From NCBI RefSeq assembly GCF_014858725.1, contig NZ_AQGV01000013.1, positions 1 to 64,000 on the forward strand: 64,000 nucleotides of DNA. The letters run 5' to 3'. A model generated the notes under the pieces. That model did no database searches and had not been told where the DNA came from. It was given only the letters and a program-made list of their open reading frames with translations. Origin of the DNA: Pseudoalteromonas aurantia 208. Its GTDB lineage: Bacteria; Pseudomonadota; Gammaproteobacteria; Enterobacterales; Alteromonadaceae. Both the position numbers and the translations under genes were made by a program. Below, piece by piece: positions 18,160 through 26,993 of the stretch (position 1 is the stretch's first letter; every line of letters begins with the position of its first letter).

Positions 18160-20655
18160 ATGGCTGAAGATAAGCTGCAAAAATATCAACCCCTCATCGA
18201 CGATTTAAAGTTGCAATTAGGCGATCCTAATTTTGACCAAATTTTTGCACAAACGACTTCTTCGCTGTCAAAACCAGATCAATTCTTATTAAAAATGGAA
18301 ATGTCTCGACTCTCTCAGCCAGTAGCCCGATTTATTGACTTACGAGGCCAAGTCTCTGGTGAAGTTAAACCTTACGAACATGATGGTAAGCAGCACTTTA
18401 TGGACAATGTTGCTATTGATGTATTTGAGGAAGAATTAGCAAGACATGGAAAATATACTTTAGCCGTATACGAAGCAGTAATGCACACTGAAAATAATTA
18501 CAAGGTGATGCAAAAAAACCAAGATGAGCAAGGGGCGTCTTCACAATCTGAAAAGCAGCTAGCCAATGGAACAAAGCTTATACGCTTTGCTTCCTATGAA
18601 AGCCGCTGTGAAGAGCGAATGAATTACTCGATTAAAATTACCGTTGACTTAGGTAAAGAAGGCACTGTATCAGCCACTACATCTGACATTTCCCTCAGTG
18701 GTGCAAAGATAAAGCTTTCTCCAAATTACTCTCCTGTACCAGAGCAACTCATTGGTATTAGATTGGTTGGCTTAGAACAAGACTTTGAGTTGGGATTAAA
18801 AGGAGGCGTTCAATATGAAGTTGTTGCTGTTGAGCCTGTTTCTAGGGACTACCAACACATACGTCTAAAACGGACCTTTATTGAAAATAACTCTGGATTT
18901 GATGAATTTTTACAGAGCTTTATACATGGAAATAAGCGCCGCTATAAAATAAATCTCGATAACACAATGGATGCGGTTGTATGTAAAGGATATGAACAAT
19001 TTTATTTACCTAGGGTGAGCTCATTATTCATATACTTCGCAAAGAAAGGCAAACATTTACTTCCGACCATTGCGCTAACGAATGAAAATAACGCATACAT
19101 AAACTACTACTTTGAAGACGAACGTAAAATTTCATGCTTATATAGTATTTTTAGTCAAAGTAGGTTAGCGCGAATACTTGCATTTCCAAACGCCGTCAAA
19201 GAAGCGACGGTGTATACTTTCACACACTCCAATGGTGGCAAAATATACTACTATTCAGCCTTTGGATATGAACTTGACGAACATCCAGAACTCAAAGCCT
19301 TGTTTCTTGGCTTTGGTAGCCAAAAAGAGAGCTGGCGTACCTATAAAGTTCAGCTCATGCCTAGCCATCACGAAGATGCCTTTATTCCTCTATCTTTACC
19401 TCTTAGCGCAGGAAAGAATGTCGAAAAGCTCAACAAAAGACCGACGCCTCGAGTGCAAGGTATTATCCAAGACGTAAAATTCTTGATGTTACTAACTGAT
19501 ATTTCAAGTAAACAGCAATTAAATGCTTATCAAGCCCATCAATTTGATAGCAACTCAGTAAATAAGCTAAAAGCATTTGGCCATGGCAAAGCGACAAACC
19601 CGCCATCACTCGAAGTTGTTGCGTTAGAATACGTAAATTTACGCTCTCATAAGCGCTATTTATACAAAACAGCCGTCACCATGCACGTTGATTCTGAACA
19701 CGCTGACTCTGGTAATACCCGAGACTTTTCAGTGATGGGGTTACAGCTCGAGACACCATCACCTTCGACCGTTAAAAAAGGTGATATTGTTCATTTAGAA
19801 CTGCCCGATTTGCAAAAAATAACCAAACAACATCAACTGAATAACCTTAGATATGAAGTTATGGCTGTCAGTAAGTCTAAAACCATTATCAATCTCAAGG
19901 TCAGCAGGTTAACAGATTTACCTCATGTCGGAATGGAGTTTTTTAAACAGCTTATCGATATGAACAAAACTAAGCTGCACGCATGTGAAGAAACACCAAA
20001 AATCCCGGGGTTATCTACTGCACTCAGAAACATGGTCACAAAAAGTGTATGCCAATTTCCACTATATATTCATAAAGAATCGGCACTATTTAATATTGGT
20101 GCTATCGGCCTTGGCCTATACCCAACAAATCTGCACAAATTATTAATGGCCTATCATAAAGGGGGCGTTGAGCACTTAGATGCCACCAATCTGTTCCCTG
20201 AGAACTTCATTGAAGAGCATTTAAACGAGGCATTCCGTCATATTAGCCGCCAAGATAAGCCTTTAAAATATACTGTATTTGTTCGTTTCGACAGTACCAA
20301 AGAACACCTATCCGATGCGATAAAAAGTCAATGTATTGCTTTTGATGAACCGATAGAGCCGCTTTACTTATTTTTGAAAAAAGCGATTAAGAAAGACATA
20401 CTATTTGTATTCCATTTGCATATTTCAAAAACCGGTCGTCCTGATACCGATTATTTGGCAAATGAATTACGATACGTCAGTCACTACGCATTACACAAAG
20501 CTAAGGATCTAGAAGAGGCACTTTGGTCTGTAACCGGTGTGTGTGACTTAATCGATATTAGTGATGAAGCAATACGTCAACTTGATGTTGAGCCGCGACT
20601 TATCAAAGCCATGTTAGAACGCAAAAAACAGTGGTTAGACGGGCTTCTGCATTAA
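18160..20655 (+). CDS. Large protein with two PilZ c-di-GMP-binding domains
   Basis: An 831-residue cytosolic protein with no signal peptide or membrane helix seen. Two PilZ domains each carry both c-di-GMP contacts. The first has R149-CEE-R153 and D176-I-S178-L-S-G181. The second has R495-SHK-R499 and D522-F-S524-V-M-G527. Between them lie a region starting near residue 250 (GNKRRYKINL) and a long middle section that may be degenerate PilZ-like folds. A Vibrio cholerae PilZ protein (VC2344, PlzC, from memory) is likewise next to radA, so this looks like its orthologue. It should be a c-di-GMP effector; the output is unknown. Not in an operon, since ampE runs towards it from the right. Confidence 0.85.
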   Translation: MAEDKLQKYQPLIDDLKLQLGDPNFDQIFAQTTSSLSKPDQFLLKMEMSRLSQPVARFIDLRGQVSGEVKPYEHDGKQHFMDNVAIDVFEEELARHGKYTLAVYEAVMHTENNYKVMQKNQDEQGASSQSEKQLANGTKLIRFASYESRCEERMNYSIKITVDLGKEGTVSATTSDISLSGAKIKLSPNYSPVPEQLIGIRLVGLEQDFELGLKGGVQYEVVAVEPVSRDYQHIRLKRTFIENNSGFDEFLQSFIHGNKRRYKINLDNTMDAVVCKGYEQFYLPRVSSLFIYFAKKGKHLLPTIALTNENNAYINYYFEDERKISCLYSIFSQSRLARILAFPNAVKEATVYTFTHSNGGKIYYYSAFGYELDEHPELKALFLGFGSQKESWRTYKVQLMPSHHEDAFIPLSLPLSAGKNVEKLNKRPTPRVQGIIQDVKFLMLLTDISSKQQLNAYQAHQFDSNSVNKLKAFGHGKATNPPSLEVVALEYVNLRSHKRYLYKTAVTMHVDSEHADSGNTRDFSVMGLQLETPSPSTVKKGDIVHLELPDLQKITKQHQLNNLRYEVMAVSKSKTIINLKVSRLTDLPHVGMEFFKQLIDMNKTKLHACEETPKIPGLSTALRNMVTKSVCQFPLYIHKESALFNIGAIGLGLYPTNLHKLLMAYHKGGVEHLDATNLFPENFIEEHLNEAFRHISRQDKPLKYTVFVRFDSTKEHLSDAIKSQCIAFDEPIEPLYLFLKKAIKKDILFVFHLHISKTGRPDTDYLANELRYVSHYALHKAKDLEEALWSVTGVCDLIDISDEAIRQLDVEPRLIKAMLERKKQWLDGLLH

Positions 20656-20674
20656 TCAGGGCCCGTATATCACG

Positions 20675-21529
20675 CTAAGCTAACAACCCAAATAGAGTTA
20701 AAGCTGCAACAAGTGCTAAAAACAGCAATACATTACGTTTCACTAATCGCATCATGCATGTTGCCTCATAAGTACATCCAACATATTGCTGCTCTATTTG
20801 CTCTGCTGCTAACGCGGTTGTCGTTACAAGTTTGCGGTTTGATGTTGAAAAGTCCAGTGCATACTTAATAAAATGGTGTGTTCCTTTAGAGAAGTTACCA
20901 ATAATCAAGTAACCAAAACTCGTAAGTCGTGCAGGTAGCCAGTTTAATATAAACAATAATGCATTTAATCGTACTTGATGGCGTGCATAAGGTGATGTTT
21001 GTGATTGCTCACTCGCAATATCAAACGCTGAACGAATTGATGCATATAACACCGCGCCGGGTATGCCTAATAGCACAAACCAAAACATCACAGCACAATA
21101 ATAGCGGAAGTTTATCCATGCTAGCGTTTGCCCGAACCACTCCCCGTCTTGCTCACACTCAGTCCTAATTTGGCCCATTTGCAACGCATAAAGTGTCGCG
21201 GCTTCTTTGTCTCCGCGCGTTAAGGCATTTAGATAGCCTTTATACTTTCTCCTCGGCACGGCACACCCAAAACATATAAGGAGCAAAACAGTATTTATAG
21301 TGAACTGCCAAACTATGAAATCTGAAACTTGATATACCGCAGCAATCAAAAGCACGGGAAGCAGTAAATAAGATATGAACCCCATATCTTTGTTTAACAA
21401 TTTACTGATAGTCTTATTGTCATAGCCTGCTTTCAAATAACGCGTCAAATAATAATCTATTTGCCAATGTAAACTACGTGCACCTAATCGCTCTAATGCC
21501 AAAGCAAGAATAATAGAGATTAAGATCAT
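20675..21529 (-). CDS. ampE: AmpE inner-membrane protein
   Basis: A 284-residue polytopic membrane protein of the AmpE/CobD-like family, with hydrophobic segments near the N-terminus (LISIILALALERLG), at ~52-90, ~140-165 and at the C-terminus (VLLFLALVAALTLFGLLA). In Enterobacteriaceae AmpE is linked to AmpD in beta-lactamase induction, though its own role is unclear. It begins 13 bp after ampD stops, on the same strand, which is the main support for the name. No ampC or ampR is in the window. Confidence 0.85.
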   Translation of the reverse strand: MILISIILALALERLGARSLHWQIDYYLTRYLKAGYDNKTISKLLNKDMGFISYLLLPVLLIAAVYQVSDFIVWQFTINTVLLLICFGCAVPRRKYKGYLNALTRGDKEAATLYALQMGQIRTECEQDGEWFGQTLAWINFRYYCAVMFWFVLLGIPGAVLYASIRSAFDIASEQSQTSPYARHQVRLNALLFILNWLPARLTSFGYLIIGNFSKGTHHFIKYALDFSTSNRKLVTTTALAAEQIEQQYVGCTYEATCMMRLVKRNVLLFLALVAALTLFGLLA

Positions 21530-21542
21530 AAACTGTCTCTTT

Positions 21543-22082
21543 TTATGTAATTAAATCTAAAAGTTTTTGCCACTTAAATATAGCGCCAGGGTCTGTTTTT
21601 CTTCCCGGTGCTATATCACAATGCCCCACAATTCTATCCAGTGAAATAGCAGGATAATAGTGCCTAATTTCTCGGATCAATGCAGCTAAACTAGCGTATT
21701 GCTCAGAGGAATACTCTATGCAGTCTGTTCCTTCAAGCTCTATTCCTATACTAAAGTCGTTGCATCTTGCTCGTCCAGCAAACTCTGAGACCCCAGCATG
21801 CCAAGCCCGTTTACCAAATGGGACATATTGCAATACGGAGCCATCTCTGCGAATAAAGCAATGCGCCGACACTTTTAATCCTCGTAAATCAGAAAAGCTC
21901 GGATGTGCATCACAATTTAGCTGCCCAGTAAATAAACTATCAACATAAGGCGTACCAAATTGCCCCGCTGGTAGTGAAATATTATGAATCACCAACAATG
22001 ATATCTCTTCACTATCTGGTCTGTCATCAAAAAATGTACAAGGACGAGGAGATGCCAAATTCGACCAATCTCGTTGAGCCAT
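21543..22082 (-). CDS. ampD: 1,6-anhydro-N-acetylmuramyl-L-alanine amidase AmpD
   Basis: Cytosolic zinc amidase that removes the peptide from anhydro-muropeptides during cell-wall recycling. The protein has 179 residues. Zinc ligands are in LLVIHNISLP (His), in GHCDIAPGRKTDPG (His and Asp), and the catalytic SIGIELEG is present. The ATG at 22082 gives a start in register with E. coli AmpD; a GTG three codons upstream is possible. First gene of ampD-ampE and divergent from nadC, the same neighbours as in E. coli. Confidence 0.95.
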   Translation of the reverse strand: MAQRDWSNLASPRPCTFFDDRPDSEEISLLVIHNISLPAGQFGTPYVDSLFTGQLNCDAHPSFSDLRGLKVSAHCFIRRDGSVLQYVPFGKRAWHAGVSEFAGRARCNDFSIGIELEGTDCIEYSSEQYASLAALIREIRHYYPAISLDRIVGHCDIAPGRKTDPGAIFKWQKLLDLIT

Positions 22083-22222
22083 GTCGTTCACTTATTTAAT
22101 CATTTAATCTATTTTTACCATAACAAGCTTTATTTAAATTCACTACCTTGATTGTGTAATAGTCCGCTACGCAGTAAAATTTACTGAATTCTCTTAAATA
22201 TAAACATATAAGTGACGGTACT

Positions 22223-23080
22223 ATGCAAAGCCAACTCATCACATCTGAACTCATTACTTCATTGGTGACCCAAGCATTAAATGAAGACTTAAATTTTCAA
22301 ACAGCCAGTGATGGTGATATTACCGCACAATTGATCCCTGAAACACAACAAGCAAATGCTTTTGTTATTACGCGTGAGGATTGCATATTTTGTGGCGCAG
22401 ACTTAATTTTAGAAGTATTCAAACAGGTTGACCCGAGTGTTGTTGTGAATGTATTAGTCAAAGATGGTGAGAAAGTGACTGCAAATACTAAATTATTTAC
22501 AGCTAAAGGGTCGGCCCGCGCAATATTAACTGCTGAGCGTACCGCTTTAAACTTTGTCCAGTCACTCAGTGGGACAGCAACCACAACCGCACAGTACGTT
22601 GCAGCACTTGCAGGCAGTAATACACAACTACTTGATACGCGAAAAACAATCCCAGGCCTACGTGCATTGCAAAAATATGCGGTCACCTGTGGCGGTGGTA
22701 AAAACCATAGAATAGGTTTATTTGACGCTTTTTTAATAAAAGAAAACCACATCGCTGCATGTGGTGGGATAAATGCAGCTGTCGCTCAAGCCAAAGCGAA
22801 TCATGCAGACAAAGCGGTAGAAGTTGAGGTCGAAAACTTAGATGAGTTAAAGCAAGCGCTGGAAGCAGGTGCAGATATTATTATGCTTGATAATTTCAGC
22901 GTGCCTGATATTCAAAATGCTGTAGCACTCACTCAAGGGAAAGCCAAATTAGAAGTCTCTGGTAATATGACAATCGAGACCCTTACTACTTATGCGCAAG
23001 CTGGCGTGGACTTTATTTCTAGCGGTGCACTTACAAAAAACTTACAAAGTATCGACCTTTCCATGCGTTTCGATACTTAA
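22223..23080 (+). CDS. nadC: Nicotinate-nucleotide pyrophosphorylase (quinolinate phosphoribosyltransferase)
   Basis: De novo NAD synthesis: quinolinate plus PRPP gives nicotinate mononucleotide. The protein has 285 residues. The conserved LDTRKTIPGLR (near residue 136), GGGKNHRIGLFD (near 156) and the IMLDNF and EVSGN stretches form the active site of the barrel. SD-like GTGA and an ATG at 22223 fit. Divergent from ampD. Confidence 0.97.
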   Translation: MQSQLITSELITSLVTQALNEDLNFQTASDGDITAQLIPETQQANAFVITREDCIFCGADLILEVFKQVDPSVVVNVLVKDGEKVTANTKLFTAKGSARAILTAERTALNFVQSLSGTATTTAQYVAALAGSNTQLLDTRKTIPGLRALQKYAVTCGGGKNHRIGLFDAFLIKENHIAACGGINAAVAQAKANHADKAVEVEVENLDELKQALEAGADIIMLDNFSVPDIQNAVALTQGKAKLEVSGNMTIETLTTYAQAGVDFISSGALTKNLQSIDLSMRFDT

Positions 23081-23586
23081 TCGAGATCAATAAGAGGGTG
23101 ATCAAGTCAAAAATAGCCACCTAATCAATTGACAGGTAAGTGAAAAAAAACTTTAATACGAACAAAGAACCAGAATGTAACAAAAAATTTATCAATAATG
23201 GTTAAATTGATGATAAAGTATGGTTAGTTTCAGCTTACCGCTTAGTTACAGGCTAAAATATCATTAATTTTTCTTGTTACTATCAGTAATTGTTATTAAA
23301 GTATTAGCCAGCAATGACCGATAATATAGATACAATGTGTTGCGGTGATAACAGAGTTAAACTAGGAAACCTAAATAAATCATTGATAAATATCATAGGT
23401 TCATTTGGATAAATTGATTCAATATTCTAGACTTTGTTAACAAAAGCAACAGAGTTAATAAAGGAATATAGGTCAAAATAGCACAAAGCCGATGAGCTTT
23501 CGTGAGACTGACAGCTATTGCAATAATTTTAATAATCACCTAACTTTGTAATTGAAGTTAGATATACATCCTTTAGGAGACACATC
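23081..23586 (+). other. 506-bp AT-rich leader/intergenic region of pilA
   Basis: No open reading frame of note. It holds a consensus promoter at 23129-23157 far from pilA, and near its 3' end a hairpin: CACAAAGC (23482-23489) pairing with GCTTTCGTG (23496-23504) around CGATGA with one bulged C. TTTAGGAGA (23572-23580) is the pilA ribosome binding site. No sigma54 GG-N10-GC element was found. Confidence 0.5.
23129..23157 (+). promoter_or_regulatory. Near-consensus sigma70 promoter 430 bp upstream of pilA
   Basis: Perfect TTGACA (23129-23134), a 17-bp spacer and TTTAAT (23152-23157). If used, it gives a leader of roughly 420 nt before pilA, or a separate small RNA. Confidence 0.5.
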
Positions 23587-24033
23587 ATGACTAAACAACA
23601 CCAGGGTGGTTTTACCCTTATTGAATTAATGATTGTAGTAGCAATCATTGGTATTTTAGCCGCGGTTGCATTACCTCAATATCAGGACTATATCGCAAAA
23701 TCTCAAGCAGCTGAATCTGTAGCGCTTGCTGGCTCTGCCAAAACAGCCATCGCTGAATATCACCAGATCAATGGTTCATACCCAACGGCATCAACTGTAC
23801 CTGCTCTTAGCGAACTTGCAGCAACAGGGACTTACGGTGCATTAGCAGCTAATGCAAGTGGCGTATTAGTCGTAACAATGAATGCAAGCGGCGTGGCATC
23901 AGCTATCGCTGGTAAAGTATTTACTTTTACACCAGATACTTCAGGTAATACTTTCAGATGGACTTGTACTAATAACCTAGGTACGGGTAATGAAGACTTA
24001 GCGCCTCAAAACTGTAAGGGTGCGACACCTTAA
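23587..24033 (+). CDS. pilA: Type IV major pilin PilA
   Basis: Type IVa pilin precursor, 148 residues. A short basic leader ends in GG before FTLIE, so prepilin peptidase should cut after Gly8 and methylate Phe. Glu5 of the mature form is present. The hydrophobic N-terminal helix ([18 protein letters not shown]) is both membrane anchor and pilus core. The C-terminal disulfide loop is likely C127-C143. A strong AGGAGA ribosome binding site fits the need for high expression. It has its own terminator, so is separable from pilC. Confidence 0.95.
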   Translation: MTKQHQGGFTLIELMIVVAIIGILAAVALPQYQDYIAKSQAAESVALAGSAKTAIAEYHQINGSYPTASTVPALSELAATGTYGALAANASGVLVVTMNASGVASAIAGKVFTFTPDTSGNTFRWTCTNNLGTGNEDLAPQNCKGATP

Positions 24034-24056
24034 GCTTTAAGGTAACTATCAATATT

Positions 24057-24083
24057 AAAAAGCAAGGCTCGTCCTTGCTTTTT
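24057..24083 (+). terminator. Intrinsic terminator after pilA
   Basis: Perfect 11-bp stem AAAAAGCAAGG (24057-24067) / CCTTGCTTTTT (24073-24083), loop CTCGT, T run in the 3' arm. It lies 20 bp before pilC and limits read-through. Confidence 0.88.
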
Positions 24084-24103
24084 CAAGTTAAAGTTGGGCT
24101 ATT

Positions 24104-25324
24104 GTGGCAAAAGAAAATGATACTGATGTTTTTCTTTGGGTAGGGGTAAGCGTTCGAGGCAAACGCCTAGAAGGAGAAATGGTAGGAACCAGTATTGCGC
24201 TGGTCAAGGCACAACTGCGCAAACAAGGAATAACACCATCCAAAGTTAAAAGAAAACCCAAAGCGCTATTTGGTTTTAACAGCAAACAAAAAATCACAGC
24301 CAAAGATATCTCTGTGACAACACGTCAAATCGCAACCATGCTTTTAGCCGGTGTTCCCTTAATCCAATCTTTAGAAATGATCTCATCGGGCGTTAAAAAT
24401 AAATCCTTAAGTAAACTCATACGCAGCATTGCAGATGAAGTTAAAGCAGGCCAACCGTTTTCAAAATCATTACGGGCTTACCCTCGATACTTTGATGATC
24501 TATATTGTGACCTAGTCGCCTCTGGTGAGCAGTCTGGTTCTCTTGACCAAATATTTGATCGTGTTGCACTGTATAAAGAAAAAGCGGAAGCACTCAAGTC
24601 AAAGATTAAAAAAGCGCTTTTTTATCCTATTGCCGTGGTGATGGTTGCTATTATTGTTACTTCAATTCTCCTGATTTTTGTTGTCCCTCAATTTCAAGAC
24701 ATTTTTAATGGCTTTGGTGCTGAACTTCCCGCATTCACAAAAATGGTTATTCATATCTCTGAGTTTTTACAGAAGTACTGGTGGGTAGCGTTAATTATTA
24801 TTGCAGGTGGCGGATATAGCTATAAAGAAGCGCTCCTTCGCTCTAAAGCCACTCGTAACTTAAACGACCGAATAATGCTCAAGCTCCCGGTTGTTGGCAT
24901 GATTTTACAAAAAGCAGCAGTAGCACGTTATGCAAGAACACTATCAACCACTTTTGCTGCAGGTGTCCCTTTAGTTGATGCATTAGATTCAGCAGCTGGA
25001 GCGTCTGGTAACGTTATTTACCGAGATGCCATTTTAGACATTAAAGCCGAAGTTAGTTCTGGTAACCAAATGAACTGGGCCATGCGAAACTCAAAAGTGT
25101 TCCCTGACATGGTCATACAGATGGTTTCCATCGGTGAAGAGTCTGGCGCACTAGATAGTATGCTTGCAAAAGTCGCTAATATATATGAACAAGAAGTTGA
25201 TGATCTCGTAGACGGACTATCCAGTTTACTTGAACCGCTAATAATGGCTGTTTTGGGTGTTTTGGTCGGTGGGCTAATTATTGCAATGTATCTACCTATT
25301 TTCCAATTAGGCTCTGTCATTTAA
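24104..25324 (+). CDS. pilC: Type IV pilus inner-membrane platform protein PilC
   Basis: Polytopic platform protein that couples PilB to pilin assembly. Its 406 residues contain two T2SSF (GspF) domains (~65-190 and ~270-395), each followed by hydrophobic helices: one near residues 172-200, one near 220-238, and the C-terminal LIMAVLGVLVGGLIIAMYLPIF. The conserved FxRxLSTxFAAGVPLVDAL-type stretch is visible (ARTLSTTFAAGVPLVDAL). It starts at GTG 24104, giving MAKENDTD. pilB, which normally precedes pilC, is displaced downstream. Confidence 0.95.
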   Translation: MAKENDTDVFLWVGVSVRGKRLEGEMVGTSIALVKAQLRKQGITPSKVKRKPKALFGFNSKQKITAKDISVTTRQIATMLLAGVPLIQSLEMISSGVKNKSLSKLIRSIADEVKAGQPFSKSLRAYPRYFDDLYCDLVASGEQSGSLDQIFDRVALYKEKAEALKSKIKKALFYPIAVVMVAIIVTSILLIFVVPQFQDIFNGFGAELPAFTKMVIHISEFLQKYWWVALIIIAGGGYSYKEALLRSKATRNLNDRIMLKLPVVGMILQKAAVARYARTLSTTFAAGVPLVDALDSAAGASGNVIYRDAILDIKAEVSSGNQMNWAMRNSKVFPDMVIQMVSIGEESGALDSMLAKVANIYEQEVDDLVDGLSSLLEPLIMAVLGVLVGGLIIAMYLPIFQLGSVI

Positions 25325-25383
25325 CTCGAAGCGCTAGAACACACATTTTCTAGCGTTCACAACTCATTCTAATAAGTATAAAA

Positions 25384-26271
25384 ATGCAAGAAGTAATACA
25401 GGTACTACAAACTCAACCATGGTTTTTCCTTCTCACTATAGGCCTCGTTAGCCTTTGTATTGGCAGTTTTTTAAACGTTGTCATCTACCGTATTCCCATT
25501 ATGTTGAATAAGTCATGGCAGAGCGAGTGCCGTGTTTTACTTGCTGATGAACTTGCGAGCGACAACCCGACAAATGATAATGCTACATTTAATCTTGCTA
25601 CCCCTCACTCTAGCTGCCCAAACTGTAACAGTGCGATCAAAGCGCGGCACAATATTCCAGTCCTTAGTTGGCTATTATTAAAAGGCCGATGCTTCGAATG
25701 TAACGCCAGTATTTCTGTAAGATATCCATTAATTGAAATGGGCACCACTTTAGCTTCTTTGCTCGTTGCCTATTCTTTTGGCCCGACTCAAACAATGATG
25801 CTGTATTTAGTCGTTACATGGGCGTTAGTGGCACTGATATTTATTGATATCGACCATATGCTATTACCAGATCAAATTACATTACCATTATTATGGCTCG
25901 CATTATTAGCCAGTATTTTTGATTTAACGATTTTACCTGCACAGGCAATTATTGGCGCTGTAGTAGGCTATCTCAGTTTATGGAGTGTGTACTGGCTATT
26001 TAAGTTACTCACAGGTAAAGAAGGTATGGGGTTTGGCGACTTCAAATTACTCGCTATTTTCGGCGCCTTGCTTGGTTGGCAAGCAATTTTAACCATTGTA
26101 TTGTTGTCTAGTCTTGTTGGTGCAATCATAGGAAGTGCTCAGCTTGCAATACAGGGGAAAGATAAAAGCACGCCTATACCATTCGGTCCTTATCTAGCAA
26201 TAGCCGGTTGGCTTATGCTCTTATATGGGCAACAAATACAAAGTTGGTATTTCAATTTAATTGGGTATTAA
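25384..26271 (+). CDS. pilD: Prepilin peptidase / N-methyltransferase PilD
   Basis: Inner-membrane aspartyl protease that cleaves and methylates type IV pilins and type II secretion pseudopilins. The protein has 295 residues. The N-terminal hydrophobic helix is followed by FLNVVIYRIP. The cytosolic zinc-type loop has paired cysteines (CPNC near residue 79, CFEC near 104). Catalytic Asp residues are in FIDIDHMLLPD and GMGFGDFKLL. Eight or so hydrophobic segments are seen. It overlaps nothing and stops 6 bp before coaE. Confidence 0.96.
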   Translation: MQEVIQVLQTQPWFFLLTIGLVSLCIGSFLNVVIYRIPIMLNKSWQSECRVLLADELASDNPTNDNATFNLATPHSSCPNCNSAIKARHNIPVLSWLLLKGRCFECNASISVRYPLIEMGTTLASLLVAYSFGPTQTMMLYLVVTWALVALIFIDIDHMLLPDQITLPLLWLALLASIFDLTILPAQAIIGAVVGYLSLWSVYWLFKLLTGKEGMGFGDFKLLAIFGALLGWQAILTIVLLSSLVGAIIGSAQLAIQGKDKSTPIPFGPYLAIAGWLMLLYGQQIQSWYFNLIGY

Positions 26272-26277
26272 TACGCT

Positions 26278-26883
26278 ATGGCAAATTGGGTTTTAGGCCT
26301 CACAGGAGGAATTGGTGCGGGCAAAACAGCTGTCAGTGATGCGCTGGCTGAAAAAGGCATTTGTATCGTCGACGCCGATATCATTGCACGCGAAGTCGTT
26401 GCACCCAGTACCTTTGGGCTAAATACAATTGTAGATAAATTTGGTAAAGACATTTTACAAGATGACGGCAGTTTAAACAGAGCCAAGTTACGCCACATTA
26501 TCTTCACCAATGATGACCATAAAAGTTGGCTAAACGATTTACTGCACCCCATCATTCGCCAGGCCACACTCACACAGCTGGCGCAAGCCAAATCGACCTA
26601 TGTTGTCTTGGCTGCACCTTTACTGTTCGAAAACAAACTCGAGCAATTGTGTAATCATACATTGCTGGTTGATGTCAGCGAAGAAACCCAAATAACAAGA
26701 ACTTCTCAAAGAGATAATGTTGAGAATGAACATGTTAAACGTATTATTGCTTCACAAATGTCTCGGCACGAGAAACGGCAAAAAGCAGACACAATTTTAG
26801 ACAACAATGGTTCATTAGAGAAAATGTACGATAACCTAAATACACTACATCAAGAATTGATAATCAAAGCGCAATTAACCTAA
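26278..26883 (+). CDS. coaE: Dephospho-CoA kinase
   Basis: Final step of coenzyme A synthesis. The protein has 201 residues. P-loop GLTGGIGAGKTAV lies at residues 7-19 and the family signature VDADIIAREVV near residue 31. PilD-coaE adjacency is standard in gamma-proteobacteria. It probably shares the pilC-pilD transcript. The stop codon sits at the base of an 8-bp inverted repeat (TAAATTAG / CTAATTTA, 26881-26913) with no T run. Confidence 0.97.
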   Translation: MANWVLGLTGGIGAGKTAVSDALAEKGICIVDADIIAREVVAPSTFGLNTIVDKFGKDILQDDGSLNRAKLRHIIFTNDDHKSWLNDLLHPIIRQATLTQLAQAKSTYVVLAAPLLFENKLEQLCNHTLLVDVSEETQITRTSQRDNVENEHVKRIIASQMSRHEKRQKADTILDNNGSLEKMYDNLNTLHQELIIKAQLT

Positions 26884-26993
26884 ATTAGTGCGACAAAGCG
26901 GCACGCTAATTTAAGATATTTAACCATAGAAAGAGTTTAGTTATTGATATTTTTGCTAAACTGAGTTCAGTATAGGTAAGCATTAGAGGCATT

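Noticed and set aside
23461..23540. Possible cyclic-di-GMP (GEMM) riboswitch before pilA
   Set aside because: CACAAAGCC resembles part of the conserved core, but the GGNAAACC element, the GNRA-type tetraloop and the second conserved stem are not found at suitable spacing. A covariance search would settle it.
23081..23586. sigma54 promoter for pilA
   Set aside because: No GG-N10-GC pair with flanking TGGCAC/TTGC was found; the nearest candidates have spacings of 8 or 9.
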